Program-made: the position numbers and the translations under genes | Part shown: piece after piece, positions 34,374-43,631 of the stretch | Layout: each line of letters opens with the position of its first letter | How positions within the stretch are numbered: the stretch's first letter is position 1 | The notes under the pieces: model-generated | Databases searched by the model: none | What the model saw: only the letters and a program-made list of their open reading frames with translations | What the model was told of the DNA's origin: nothing | From: Pseudoduganella ginsengisoli | Lineage (GTDB): Bacteria; Pseudomonadota; Gammaproteobacteria; Burkholderiales; Burkholderiaceae_D | Assembly: GCF_009720865.1 (NCBI RefSeq) | Contig: NZ_WNLA01000007.1 | Span: 62,001-126,000 of the forward strand | Reading direction: 5' to 3' | Length of the DNA stretch: 64,000 nt

Positions 34374-35677
34374 ACCGGCAAGCGCACGGTAAAGCGTGCG
34401 CCGCCCAGCGGGCTGTCTGCCGCCTGCACGCTGCCGCCATGCAGCGCCACGGCCTTGCGCGCAATCGATAAGCCCAGGCCAAAGCCGCCCGTATTGCGGT
34501 CGCGGCTGCGGTCCAGCCGGTAGAACGGTTCAAAGATGTGCTCCCGTTCATCCGGCGGGATACCCGGGCCGTCGTCATCCACGATGATTTCCACACTGTC
34601 CGGCAACCGCGCGGCCGCCACCACGACGCGATGCGCCGCGTATTTACGGGCATTGCCCGCCAGGTTGCCCACGGCGCGCATCAGCAGCCGCGCATCGCCA
34701 TCCACTGTACCCAGGTCATCCGCCAGTTGCAGTTCGATGTCCGCGCCTGGCGGCAAGCCGGCCACGCAATCGCGCAGCGCATCGGCCAGGCCAAACGGCT
34801 GCCGCTGCAAAGGCTGGCCACTGTCGAGCCGCGCCATGCCCAGCAACTCGCTGACCAATGCATTCAATTCATATAAATCCTTTTCCATCGCGGCGATGCG
34901 TTTTTCCAATGCCGGATTGGATTCCGCATCGGCCGCGCTGCGCAGCAATTCCAGCCCGAATTCCAGGCGTGCAATGGGCGTGCGGATTTCATGTGATACG
35001 GAATGCAGCAAGCTGCGCTGCGACTCCAGCAATTGCCCGATACGGGCCGCCATCGCATTCATGCGCTCAGCCAGCGGATAAATGCTGGCGGAACGGGGCA
35101 TGACAGCCCGCGCCGACAACTGCCCCGCGCCAAAGTCATCGGCCACTTGCGACAAATGCTGCAATCCCTTCCAGTGCGACCGTGACCACAGCGCAATCGG
35201 CGCCAGCAACGCCAGCGCCACGACTGCATAGCGCAGCCCTTCCTGCCACAGTGCCTGCGACGTATCGATCGGCAGCCCTTGCGCGTGGATCACGTCTTCG
35301 TCGCTGCCCACATAGCGCTCGCCCTTCAAATCCACACGGCGGAAAAACGCTTTATGCGCCACATCGATGACGACGTCGCCCCGCGCCAGCGCCGCGTGGC
35401 GGCTTTCCGGCAACGCGGCGCGCACTTGCGCCAGCGGCACCAGGTCATAGCGCACGTCGGACACTTCACGCACCTTATTCAACCGCGCCAGCCATTCGTC
35501 GGGCGGCGCCTGGTCCACATAGTGCTGCAACAGGAAAATCTGGGCCGCAGCCTGGCGCCGCGCGATATCTTCCAATGGATCGCCATACAGCCGGCTGATC
35601 GCAAAATGCACGGCAAACGCCGCCCCCGTGATGGCCAGCATCACGAACAGGAAGAAGCGGAAGAACAGGCGGTTCAT
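34370..35677 (-). CDS. RstB-like sensor histidine kinase
   Basis: A 435-residue kinase. An N-terminal membrane helix (LFFRFFLFVMLAITGAAFAV) and second helix near 170 enclose a periplasmic domain (about 30-165). A HAMP-like segment, HisKA with SVSHEIRTPIARLEF and HATPase_c (NLAGNARKYA, DDDGPGIP, GGFGLGLSIARKA) follow. The N-terminal layout and the ISRLYGDPLEDIARRQAA start resemble RstB. No response regulator adjoins it, but an OmpR-type regulator on the same strand lies 4.4 kb upstream (40121-40816) and may be its partner, separated by inserted genes. Confidence 0.85.
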   Translation of the reverse strand: MNRLFFRFFLFVMLAITGAAFAVHFAISRLYGDPLEDIARRQAAAQIFLLQHYVDQAPPDEWLARLNKVREVSDVRYDLVPLAQVRAALPESRHAALARGDVVIDVAHKAFFRRVDLKGERYVGSDEDVIHAQGLPIDTSQALWQEGLRYAVVALALLAPIALWSRSHWKGLQHLSQVADDFGAGQLSARAVMPRSASIYPLAERMNAMAARIGQLLESQRSLLHSVSHEIRTPIARLEFGLELLRSAADAESNPALEKRIAAMEKDLYELNALVSELLGMARLDSGQPLQRQPFGLADALRDCVAGLPPGADIELQLADDLGTVDGDARLLMRAVGNLAGNARKYAAHRVVVAAARLPDSVEIIVDDDGPGIPPDEREHIFEPFYRLDRSRDRNTGGFGLGLSIARKAVALHGGSVQAADSPLGGARFTVRLPV

Positions 35678-35821
35678 GGGCCGGGATTGTATAAGGATTA
35701 ACTTCCGGAAAGCCCGAAATTACAAATTTTAGACAATTCGCGGACATTTCGAAGGGGAAGTTTCTGCCCCGGCTGCCTAAAATGGTTGTATCAAATACAA
35801 AAATCCCCTTTAGGAGGCATC

Positions 35822-37093
35822 GTGATCAAACTGGCTGGACTGAAAAATTCTTCGCTGCGGCTGGAACCACTGGCGCTGGCAATGGCAGCACTTGTTTCAC
35901 TGAGCGCCTGTGGCGGTGGCGGCGGCATGGCGGAACAAATGAGCGCGGCGGTGACGCCCGGCACGCAAGGCATCGCCGTGGGCGAACCGAATCCTTCCGC
36001 ACTGGTGGACAAGGCAGTCTTCACGAAAATGGCGCAGGGCGCCGCCTGCAGCGACAAACTCAATCGCCTGTACATCATCGACAACGCGCAAGTATTCTGG
36101 GATGTGGCCGGAAGCTGCGCCGATGCGTCGTATTCGCAAGCCTTGTTTGGCGCCACGCCGGAGTTGAAGCGCTGCTCGTCGGGCGACTCGATTGCCGGTC
36201 CACGCACCAGCTGTACGGATGAGCGCTACCGTGAAACGTTTGACACCATCATCAAAAACCGCGACAAGGCAGACCTGGGCCTCGGTACTTCGCACAAGAT
36301 CGAAGTGGTGGATTTGACGCCGCAATTGAAAGCAGGCGACACGGTGCCATTCGAACAGCTGGTGGTGAATCAATACTCCGGCAATAGCGAATTCAAAACC
36401 GCGGCGGTCACCGATGCCAAAGGCTGGACGGTACTGTGGCGCCAGATCAACGCCAACCGCACCGAAGTCCCTGTGGAGCCATCCATCGACTTCAACAAGA
36501 AAATGGTGTTGGCCGTGTTCACCGGCTATGGCGATGGCTGTGCCGGCGTCAGTATCGTCCGCACTTCCGTGCTGGAAGGCGTACTGCACGTGGAATATGC
36601 CAAGGCGCCGCCTCCTGCACCCGATGTCGCGTGCACCATGGTGGTCACCAGCCCTGTTGCTGTCGCCGTCGTGGATAAATTCGATGGCAAGATCAGCTTT
36701 GATGAATTGAAAGCCACGCCGGTGAAATTCAAGCGCATTGACGCCCAAATGAGCGCGACCGACAAGACCGCGCCATTTACCGCCACCGTGACGGATGAAC
36801 TCAAGCTGCGCAAGCTGTGGAACCAGTATGTGGATGCCGCCACGCCGATGCCATCGATCGACTTTTCCACGCAAACGGTCTTGTTTGCGTGGGGCGGCCT
36901 GGGCATGACGTGCCAGTCGGCCACGTTCACAGGCGTAACGCGCGCCGGCGGCAAGCTGTATGCCAGCGTGCAAAACCGTACGCCTGGCCCGGCAACCGAT
37001 TGCATCCAGGGCATGAAAGGCGCCGGCGACGTGGTGATCATCGAACGCAGCGACGAGCCGGTCATCTTCGCCACCAGCGTGGCGCAGTTTTAA
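35822..37093 (+). CDS. Lipoprotein with two PrcB-like domains
   Basis: A 423-residue predicted lipoprotein. The GTG at 35822 has AGGAGG four bases upstream and gives a signal ending LVSLSAC, a canonical lipobox, followed by GGGGG. From about residue 190 there are two similar blocks: VTDAKGWTVLWRQ with PSIDFNKKMVLAVFTGYG, then VTDELKLRKLWNQ with PSIDFSTQTVLFAWGG. Both look like the C-terminal domain of PrcB, a protease-complex subunit. The function is unknown. It is divergent from the RstB-like kinase and may be one of its targets. Confidence 0.6.
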   Translation: MIKLAGLKNSSLRLEPLALAMAALVSLSACGGGGGMAEQMSAAVTPGTQGIAVGEPNPSALVDKAVFTKMAQGAACSDKLNRLYIIDNAQVFWDVAGSCADASYSQALFGATPELKRCSSGDSIAGPRTSCTDERYRETFDTIIKNRDKADLGLGTSHKIEVVDLTPQLKAGDTVPFEQLVVNQYSGNSEFKTAAVTDAKGWTVLWRQINANRTEVPVEPSIDFNKKMVLAVFTGYGDGCAGVSIVRTSVLEGVLHVEYAKAPPPAPDVACTMVVTSPVAVAVVDKFDGKISFDELKATPVKFKRIDAQMSATDKTAPFTATVTDELKLRKLWNQYVDAATPMPSIDFSTQTVLFAWGGLGMTCQSATFTGVTRAGGKLYASVQNRTPGPATDCIQGMKGAGDVVIIERSDEPVIFATSVAQF

Positions 37094-37166
37094 CGGAGAC
37101 GGATGGAGAGCAGGGGCGCTAGAATGACGGCCTGTCCCGTCATCCGGCTTTGACTATCCATCCATT

Positions 37167-38090
37167 ATGCGCAAGTCCCTCTCCCTCTTCCTGGCCGGCG
37201 CCGCAACCTGCGGCGCCGTTTCCGCTTGGGCGCAAGCACCCGAACCTGGCCTGATGCCGGACGGTAGCTATGACATGTATGCCGGCCTCGGTGTGCGTTC
37301 GGCGCCGAATTATGAAGGGGGAGGCGACCGCAAGGTGCGCGCGCTGCCGGTGTTGCAAATCGGCTGGAGCAATGGCGTCTTCATTTCCGGCATGAACGCC
37401 GGCTGGCACCTGTCCTCGGCGCCGGGTATCGAATTTGGTCCGCTGCTGTCCGTGCATCCGGCCCGCAGCAAGAATGGCTCATCCGTGCTGGATTCGGCCG
37501 TCGCCATTACCAACACAAATTCTATGGGCATTACGCTGCCACCGGGTATGGTCACCACGGCAGGCACGAAATACAACCTGTCGTACCGTTTCCGCGATAT
37601 CGGTGCACGCGCAGAAGGGGGCTTCTTCTTCAACTATTACCTGGCCGACCGCCTGCGCATCACCAACAGCGTGCTGTATGGCGCTGGCGAAGCGCGCAAT
37701 GGCTTGCGCTGGACGATTGACGTGCAGCGGGGCGCCATCGAACTGGCGCCACACCATACGCTGTCGCTGACGGCAGGCGCCACGCTGGGCAACCGCGCTT
37801 ACAACACGGGCTATTTTGGCTTGCGCTCGGAAGACGTGCTGAGTGTCATGCCTGTTGCCGCCATTTACGATGGCAAGCCTGTTGCACCTGCGCCGGTGTG
37901 GGCGTATTCAGCATCCGGCGGCATCAAGGATCTCCACGTGGGCGCGCGCTGGAACTGGGCGCTGTCCCCGGCATGGCTGCTGACGACCAATGTGCAGGTC
38001 ACGCAATTGCGCGGCGATGCGAAAAACAGCCCCCTGACCGACCGCGCCAACGGCATGGCGGTGTCCACTGCGCTGGCTTACCGCTTCTGA
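37167..38090 (+). CDS. MipA/OmpV family outer membrane protein
   Basis: A 307-residue protein with signal peptide MRKSLSLFLAGAATCGAVSAWAQ and an outer-membrane beta-barrel: alternating segments such as DMYAGLGVRSAPNYEGGGDRK and LPVLQIGWSNGVFISGMNAG, ending in aromatic TALAYRF. MipA in E. coli was proposed as a scaffold for MltA and PBP1B; OmpV relatives are porin-like. MipA-type genes often sit beside two-component systems. The DUF2987-type gene follows after two bases, so they form an operon. Confidence 0.9.
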   Translation: MRKSLSLFLAGAATCGAVSAWAQAPEPGLMPDGSYDMYAGLGVRSAPNYEGGGDRKVRALPVLQIGWSNGVFISGMNAGWHLSSAPGIEFGPLLSVHPARSKNGSSVLDSAVAITNTNSMGITLPPGMVTTAGTKYNLSYRFRDIGARAEGGFFFNYYLADRLRITNSVLYGAGEARNGLRWTIDVQRGAIELAPHHTLSLTAGATLGNRAYNTGYFGLRSEDVLSVMPVAAIYDGKPVAPAPVWAYSASGGIKDLHVGARWNWALSPAWLLTTNVQVTQLRGDAKNSPLTDRANGMAVSTALAYRF

Positions 38091-38092
38091 CC

Positions 38093-38788
38093 ATGAAACA
38101 GATCCAGTCCCTCATCGCCTGCCTCGCACTGGCCGCCACCGCGGCCTGTGTGCCGGCGCATGCGCAAGAGGGCGACTGGCTCAGTTACCGCGACGCTTAC
38201 CGCGGCATGGTGGCGTTTGAAAAGTACGGCAAGCCGAAACAGTTCCTGCAACAGCATTACCAGGTCAGCGCCCGCGATGGCAGCCCGCTGCCACCGGATT
38301 TCAAGCTGGTCTTGTCCGGCAAAAGCATGCAGCTGAATTTGCCGCTCGATGCGGTGGGGCGGGCCGTATTTCCGCTGCTGAAAGCTGCGTATGACGAAAA
38401 CGCGGCGTTGACCATCAACCGCAAGCTGGGCGCCTATGTCTTCCGGCCGCGCGTCTCGATAGCCGTGCGTCCGGATGGCGTGTATGAAGGCGCGGAATTG
38501 CGTGCCGCGTGCGAACAGGCGCTGGATTTCCAGCGCACCGTCAATGCGGCCGGTTACCGCGACAAGCATTGCGTGGGCGTGCGTTTCACGTTCGCTAAAA
38601 AATCGGATGCGGACGTGCGCTGGAAAGGCCGCGATGGCGCACCGCTGCCGGTGTTATCCGGCCCGGCCTTCCCGGACGAAGCAGGCAATGCCTACAGCGT
38701 GGTAACGGTGCGCTTCGATGCGGCCACGGACAAGGGACAGGTGATCAGCCAGAATGCGCCGCTGGCACTGGCGCCCGTGTTTGAATAA
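38093..38788 (+). CDS. DUF2987-type secreted protein
   Basis: 231 residues with signal peptide MKQIQSLIACLALAATAACVPAHA, then a domain I tentatively assign to DUF2987 (WLSYRDAYRGMVAFEKYGKP, LVLSGKSMQLNLPLDAVGRAVFPLL, YVFRPRVSIAVRPDGVYEGA). The function is unknown. It is translationally close to mipA, and a role at the envelope is likely from the signal peptide. The end adjoins the convergent DUF3224 gene with no space. Confidence 0.7.
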   Translation: MKQIQSLIACLALAATAACVPAHAQEGDWLSYRDAYRGMVAFEKYGKPKQFLQQHYQVSARDGSPLPPDFKLVLSGKSMQLNLPLDAVGRAVFPLLKAAYDENAALTINRKLGAYVFRPRVSIAVRPDGVYEGAELRAACEQALDFQRTVNAAGYRDKHCVGVRFTFAKKSDADVRWKGRDGAPLPVLSGPAFPDEAGNAYSVVTVRFDAATDKGQVISQNAPLALAPVFE

Positions 38789-39232
38789 TTACGGCAAGCT
38801 GTAGCTGAAGGTGTACGCGTGCTTGCCGCCTTCCATATTGATGGTCATCGTTCCCTTCAACCCCTGCAATTCGCCGGTACCGGAATCCGGCACCACATTG
38901 ACCGTCAATGTTGGCGTGCCTTTGTCCATCAAGCCCGAATGCTGCAGGAAGAACATCCCCTTGCGGCCGTCCAGGGTCGCGGTCACCTGTTCCAGCGCCA
39001 CGTAGCCTGCCGACCCTTTGGTGGCGGTCCGCACCGCCAGCATTTCACCTTGGCTGACGCCATCGAGCGGCCCATGGAAAACCTTTTCAAGGCGCTGCCG
39101 GCCCCACGGCTGGGCGTCTTGCTGGGGCGTCAACGTGATGTCAAACGTACCGCTGGCTTGCATGGTATTACCTCCCGCTGCATGGGCTGCCACGCACGTG
39201 GCGAAAAGAAAAAGGGATACTGCGCGCTTCAT
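38789..39232 (-). CDS. DUF3224-type secreted protein
   Basis: 147 residues. The start MKRAVSLFLFATCVAAHA is a signal peptide, with GGAG five bases upstream of the second of two tandem ATGs. The mature part (GTFDITLTPQQD, LEKVFHGPLDGVSQGEML, GYVALEQVTATLDGRKGMFFLQHSG, GTGELQGLKGTMTI) is a small beta-barrel of DUF3224 type, related in fold to allene oxide cyclase-like proteins. The biological role is unknown. It is divergent from an AraC-type regulator 51 bases away, which may control it. Codons upstream of 39235 belong to a shadow frame. Confidence 0.8.
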   Translation of the reverse strand: MKRAVSLFLFATCVAAHAAGGNTMQASGTFDITLTPQQDAQPWGRQRLEKVFHGPLDGVSQGEMLAVRTATKGSAGYVALEQVTATLDGRKGMFFLQHSGLMDKGTPTLTVNVVPDSGTGELQGLKGTMTINMEGGKHAYTFSYSLP

Positions 39233-39283
39233 CATGGCTCCTGTAAGATGCGAGTCCCACAGTAAACTGCATCCACCGCCGCC

Positions 39284-40117
39284 ATGATTGGAAAAACGCG
39301 ACACGCAACGCCGTCCGGGGAACCACGCGGCGTGCTGGTTCCCCGCCTCGGCCAGGGCCAGTTCAGCCATGAACGGCAGTTGCCTTGCGCGGCGCTGGCA
39401 GAACTGGTTGAACATTACTGGCACGTGGCGTGGAACATGCAGGGCCACCCGCCTCAGACGCAGGAAACGCTGCCGCATCCGAATGTGCACCTGGTGATCG
39501 AGCACGATACGGAAGGGATACATGGCGTGCATACGGCGCGCTTTACCAAACTGCTGGAAGGACAAGGCTTCGCGTTCGGCATCAAGTTCCGTCCTGGCGG
39601 TTTCCAGCCATTCCTGGGCAAGCCATTGGCCGCCATCGCAGACACCACGCTGCCGCCCGATGCCGTGTTCGGGGTGGAAGGCGTGGCGTATGTACAGGAT
39701 ATCCGCGCCTGCTGCGATGCCCAGGCAAGGTTTGCTGCCGCGGAACGCTTGCTGCTGGCACGCCTGCCGCGATTGAACGTGCATGCCGACGTTGCGCGCG
39801 CCAATGCACTGGTGGCAGCCATTGCCGCCGATACCGGCATGGTGACTGTGGAAGCGCTGGCGCAGCAGTCAGGCTTGACCAAACGCAGCCTGCAGCGCCT
39901 GTTCCAGCATTATGTCGGCGCCAGTCCCAAATGGGTCATCAAGCGCTACCGCATGCATGAGGCAGTGGCGCAATTGCAGGCCGGTGTTCCCGTCAAACTG
40001 GCGCAACTGGCGCTGGACCTGGGCTACTTCGACCAGGCGCACTTCATCAATGAATTCACGGCGCTGGTGGGCAAGCCGCCGGGAGAATACCTGCGGCAAT
40101 TGCCAGGCGCCGCATAA
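39284..40117 (+). CDS. AraC family regulator with DUF6597-like N-terminal domain
   Basis: A 277-residue regulator. The N-terminal part (LVEHYWHVAWNM, LPHPNVHLVIEHD, GFAFGIKFRPGGFQPFLGKP) is the cupin-like sensor seen in a large AraC subclass. The C-terminal part has the two helix-turn-helix units (VEALAQQSGLTKRSLQRLFQ and LAQLALDLGYFDQAHFINEF). It is divergent from the DUF3224 gene. The ligand is unknown. Confidence 0.88.
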   Translation: MIGKTRHATPSGEPRGVLVPRLGQGQFSHERQLPCAALAELVEHYWHVAWNMQGHPPQTQETLPHPNVHLVIEHDTEGIHGVHTARFTKLLEGQGFAFGIKFRPGGFQPFLGKPLAAIADTTLPPDAVFGVEGVAYVQDIRACCDAQARFAAAERLLLARLPRLNVHADVARANALVAAIAADTGMVTVEALAQQSGLTKRSLQRLFQHYVGASPKWVIKRYRMHEAVAQLQAGVPVKLAQLALDLGYFDQAHFINEFTALVGKPPGEYLRQLPGAA

Positions 40118-40120
40118 AAT

Positions 40121-40816
40121 TCACCCCCACGCCGACGGCGAAAACAAATACCCCTCGCCCCACACAGTCTTGATGCGCTCCCCGTCGTGGTCGTCGAACT
40201 TCTTGCGCAGTTTGGAAATGCTGTTGTCAATGCTACGGTCCAGGCCATCGAATTCAATGCCGCGCATTTTCTTCAGCAGGGTATCGCGCGACAGCACGGT
40301 GCCGGCCGATTCCGCCAGGACCAGCATCAATTTGTATTCCGTATTCGACAGCGCCATCGGCTTGCCGTGCCAATGCACGACGCGGTCCGTCAAGATGATT
40401 TCCAGCGCGCCAAAGCTCAATATGTCCGTGCGCGGCGCGGCAGGTGCAGCCGGGGGCGCCGCGCGGCGCAGCAGGGCGCGCAGGCGGGCCAGCAATACGC
40501 GGGGCTGTACGGGCTTGTTGACGAAATCATCGGCGCCGTATTCCAGCAGCGCCACCTGGTCGTAGCTGTCATCGCGCGCCGTCAGCACCAGGACCGGAAC
40601 CTGGCTGACCGCCCGCAACTGGCGGCACACTTCATTGCCGGGCAAGCCTGGCAACATCAAGTCCAGCACCACCACATCCGGCATAAACGCGTGAAAGCAA
40701 GCCAGCGCTTCATCGCCGCGCGCCACCACGTGCACGTCGAATTCGTTGGCAGCCAGGTATTCCGCAATCAGCGACGACAGCCGTTCGTCGTCTTCCACCA
40801 GCATCAGTTTCGTCAT
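40121..40816 (-). CDS. OmpR-family response regulator (RstA-like)
   Basis: A 231-residue regulator. The receiver has acidic pocket VEDD (7-10), phosphoacceptor Asp52 in VVVLDLMLPG and the conserved Lys in DDFVNKP. The winged-helix output ends IDNSISKLRKKFDDHDGERIKTVWGEGYLF. It is RstA-like by layout. Its cognate kinase is not adjacent; the RstB-like kinase at 34370-35677 is the best candidate in view. If so, it could act on the RstA-box-like sites found at 58762 and 61719 before the Asr-like genes. Confidence 0.88.
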   Translation of the reverse strand: MTKLMLVEDDERLSSLIAEYLAANEFDVHVVARGDEALACFHAFMPDVVVLDLMLPGLPGNEVCRQLRAVSQVPVLVLTARDDSYDQVALLEYGADDFVNKPVQPRVLLARLRALLRRAAPPAAPAAPRTDILSFGALEIILTDRVVHWHGKPMALSNTEYKLMLVLAESAGTVLSRDTLLKKMRGIEFDGLDRSIDNSISKLRKKFDDHDGERIKTVWGEGYLFSPSAWG

Positions 40817-40852
40817 GACACCTCCTGGCCGGTATTGTAGCCAGCCAAGCGG

Positions 40853-42586
40853 TTACATGCCATGGCCAGTGTGGTGTGTTTTGTAACGGTACATGGCGGC
40901 ATCCGCTTCGCGCAAGATCGCCGCCGGGTCCATCTCGCCTCCCATGAAGACACTGACGCCGATACTGGCGCTGCCGTGGTGCAGCAGCGCGCCCAGCAAA
41001 TACGGTGCGTCGAGCGCTTCGTGCAGCTTCTCCGCCAGGAGCGCGGCCGCGGCTTCCGCCTGTCCCCGGTCTTCGCCCAGCCCCTCGGCCAGCACGACAA
41101 ATTCATCGCCCCCGAGCCGCGCCACCGTATCGCTGGCGCGCGCCGCCAGCAATAAGCGGTGCGCCACTTCCATCAACAGCAAGTCGCCCGCTTCATGGCC
41201 ATGCTGGTCATTCAATTGCTTGAACTTGTTCAAGTCGATAAACAGCACGGCGCCATGGCTGTGGCGGCGCTGGCTGGCTTGCGCCGCATGGGCCAGGCGG
41301 TCCATGAACAGGCGCCGGTTCGGCAAGCGTGTCAGCGCATCGTTCAGCGCCAGCTGGCGCAATTCTTCTTCCATCTGCTTGCGCCGCGTCAGGTCCGTCA
41401 ACACCAGCACCAGCCCGCCGCCCTTCATGTTGCGGCCATCGATACGATTGCAGGCAAACAGTAGCCAGTGCTGCCCCAGCCGCACTTCATGGCGCAGCGT
41501 GCGTCCCGGGCTGTCGAACCAGCAATTGACGGCATGTTCCCATTCCGCGGTGTCGCCGTCAGCTTGCGTCATGCGCAACGCCAGTTCCACCCAGCGCTGC
41601 CCGGCCAGCGCGGCGCGGGGCAATTGCACCAGTTGCACGAACGGTTCGTTGAACAGCACCAGCCGCTGCGCGCTGTCAAATACGGCCACGCCGTTGGGCA
41701 TGGCCTGGATCACGGACGCCAGCTGCGATTCCGCCGCCTGCAACGCCTGCTGCGTGTGATGCAATTCCAAGGCATTGCGCTGGAACACCGCGACTGCCGC
41801 CGCCATTGCACCCAAATCATCTTGCCGGTGCGCCCCCAGGTCACCCAGCTGCGTATCGCCGCCGGCCAGCCGCGTCATGGCGGGCGCCAGGCGGTGCAGG
41901 GGCCGCAACGACAGCCATGCCGAGACCACGGCAGATAACGCCGCCAGCGTGGCCAAGGCCAGCGCCAGCGGCCAGTACACCCCATAGGGCTTGTCCAGCA
42001 TGGCGTCCAGTTCCGCCTGGGCCGCTTGCGCCTTGCGCTGCTCCGCTTCCAGCCGCACCGCCACCGCATTGCGCAGCGCCGCGTAGCGCGCCGCCGCCAG
42101 TTCTGCCGCCACGCGCCCGGCAGCGGGATCGCCGCTCATTTGCGATACCGCCAGTTCCACCTGCGCCTGATATGCGCTGATGCGCTGTTCCAGGAATGGT
42201 TCCAGCTCGTGCGCCAGAAGCTGCACTTGCCTGCTGTCTTGCCGCAACCGGGTACGCAGCATCGCTGCCAGCATTTGCCCGCCGGAGCCCGGTTCCACGC
42301 TGGCCAGCCGGTGTACATCCACCTGCATTTGCGCCAGGCCCGCTTGCAGCCGCTGCAGCGCCGCATTGCGCATGGCGGCAGACGCGGGCTCCCGCAGCGC
42401 CACCGCCTGCTGCTGCACTTGCCGCGCATGGTTCCATCCGGCTGCCAGCCCCCCCGTCAGCAACACCATGCATAGCATCGGTACCGCCAGCATGCGCAGC
42501 GCCAGCGGGCAGCCGCACCAGAAGCGCCGCACAGCGTCAGCCAATGCGCGGCAGCGTACCCGCAGGCGCAGCGTGCGGCGGCTCAT
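40853..42586 (-). CDS. Membrane diguanylate cyclase with PAS and GGDEF domains
   Basis: About 577 residues. A first helix (MLAVPMLCMVLLTGGLAAGW) and second helix (LALALATLAALSAVVSAWL) enclose a helical periplasmic domain. A HAMP-like segment, a PAS domain (VIQAMPNGVAVFDSAQRLVLF) and a GGDEF domain (LPNRRLFMDRL, RLGGDEFVVLAEGL) follow. It should make cyclic di-GMP; the active-site motif is intact. An I-site RxxD is not evident. The start is uncertain: 42586 has AAGG upstream, 42625 is also possible. It lies directly downstream of the response regulator gene, so they may share a pathway. Confidence 0.85.
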   Translation of the reverse strand: MSRRTLRLRVRCRALADAVRRFWCGCPLALRMLAVPMLCMVLLTGGLAAGWNHARQVQQQAVALREPASAAMRNAALQRLQAGLAQMQVDVHRLASVEPGSGGQMLAAMLRTRLRQDSRQVQLLAHELEPFLEQRISAYQAQVELAVSQMSGDPAAGRVAAELAAARYAALRNAVAVRLEAEQRKAQAAQAELDAMLDKPYGVYWPLALALATLAALSAVVSAWLSLRPLHRLAPAMTRLAGGDTQLGDLGAHRQDDLGAMAAAVAVFQRNALELHHTQQALQAAESQLASVIQAMPNGVAVFDSAQRLVLFNEPFVQLVQLPRAALAGQRWVELALRMTQADGDTAEWEHAVNCWFDSPGRTLRHEVRLGQHWLLFACNRIDGRNMKGGGLVLVLTDLTRRKQMEEELRQLALNDALTRLPNRRLFMDRLAHAAQASQRRHSHGAVLFIDLNKFKQLNDQHGHEAGDLLLMEVAHRLLLAARASDTVARLGGDEFVVLAEGLGEDRGQAEAAAALLAEKLHEALDAPYLLGALLHHGSASIGVSVFMGGEMDPAAILREADAAMYRYKTHHTGHGM

Positions 42587-42634
42587 GAAGCGCCTTGCGG
42601 GGCGGGATGGCAGGGCGGCTGGCATGGCAGGCAA

Positions 42635-43609
42635 TCAATTCATGCGCCACTCGGCGCCATTGCCCGGTTCATACACGAGCTCATAACCCATGCGCAGGCG
42701 GGGAAAATGCAAATGCTGCCCGAGGTGCTGGTCATGCTCGGCAATTTCAGCGAGACAGTGGCGGATCGCGCTGCCCACGGACTTGCGCATGCGTTCACGG
42801 TCCGGCGACAGGAAGCGCTTATCCTTGCCCAGCGCACCGGCCCGTTTCAACTCGCCCACCACCCAGTCCATGCCGGCCTGGGCCTGGCGCAGCATGGTCA
42901 AGTCGCCTTGATCCAGCGCGTCGTGGCGCTGCGCTTGCAGCTTGTCGACCTGCACCGAGTAATGGCGCAGCGTATGCGCATCCAGCATTTGCCGCGCATC
43001 GGCAAGGAAATGCGAACGCTCTTGCGGCGACAGGTGAAACACCAGTTCTTCGACAGGGAAATAGCGCCCCGGGTACAACAGCAAATGCATCAGATAGCAC
43101 GCGCCCGGCGTATCGGACAGCACAAACGGCGCGGCGGACTGAAACCGCACTTGCCAGCCGTCGCTGGTCCAGCGAAACAGGTTGGTTTCGTGAACGGTTT
43201 GCCCGCTGCGCTGGCGGTGCAATTCATCGATGCGCGCCTTGACCGCCAATTGCCGGCGCACGCGCGCCAGCACGACCTGCCCATCGAACGGCTTCGTGAT
43301 GTAATCCGCGGCGCCCACTTCGAAGCCATGCGTTTCATCTTCCGTTTCATCCTTGGATGTAATGAAAATCACGGGAATGTCGCAGCTGCGGGGGCGCCGC
43401 TTCAATTCACGGCACACGGCATAGCCATCCATGTCCGGCATCAGGATGTCGAGCAAGATCAGATCCGGCGCATCAGATGCGACAGCGTCCAGCGCATCGT
43501 CGCCGCGTGTGGCGACGCGGATATCGTAGCTGGGCGACAGCAGGCCGGCCAGCGCCCGCAAGTTCGACGGCGTATCGTCAACAACAAGAATGGAAGGGGT
43601 GGCATGCAC
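42635..43609 (-). CDS. Response regulator with an unrecognised C-terminal output domain
   Basis: 324 residues from GTG at 43609 (AGGA upstream). The receiver is intact: acidic pair at 11-12, phosphoacceptor Asp54 in LILLDILMPDMDG, and Lys106 in DYITKPF. From residue 140 on the protein is not OmpR, NarL, GGDEF, EAL or HD-GYP. It begins NLFRWTSDGWQVRF, then LSDTPGACYLMHLLLYPGRYFPVEELVF, which reads like a winged-helix-type domain, then long helices and HLHFPRLRMGYELVYEPGN. It sits between a hybrid kinase and a cyclase on the same strand, suggesting a phosphorelay. Confidence 0.75.
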   Translation of the reverse strand: MHATPSILVVDDTPSNLRALAGLLSPSYDIRVATRGDDALDAVASDAPDLILLDILMPDMDGYAVCRELKRRPRSCDIPVIFITSKDETEDETHGFEVGAADYITKPFDGQVVLARVRRQLAVKARIDELHRQRSGQTVHETNLFRWTSDGWQVRFQSAAPFVLSDTPGACYLMHLLLYPGRYFPVEELVFHLSPQERSHFLADARQMLDAHTLRHYSVQVDKLQAQRHDALDQGDLTMLRQAQAGMDWVVGELKRAGALGKDKRFLSPDRERMRKSVGSAIRHCLAEIAEHDQHLGQHLHFPRLRMGYELVYEPGNGAEWRMN

Positions 43610-43631
43610 GGCGGCGTTTCCTGTCACAGTG

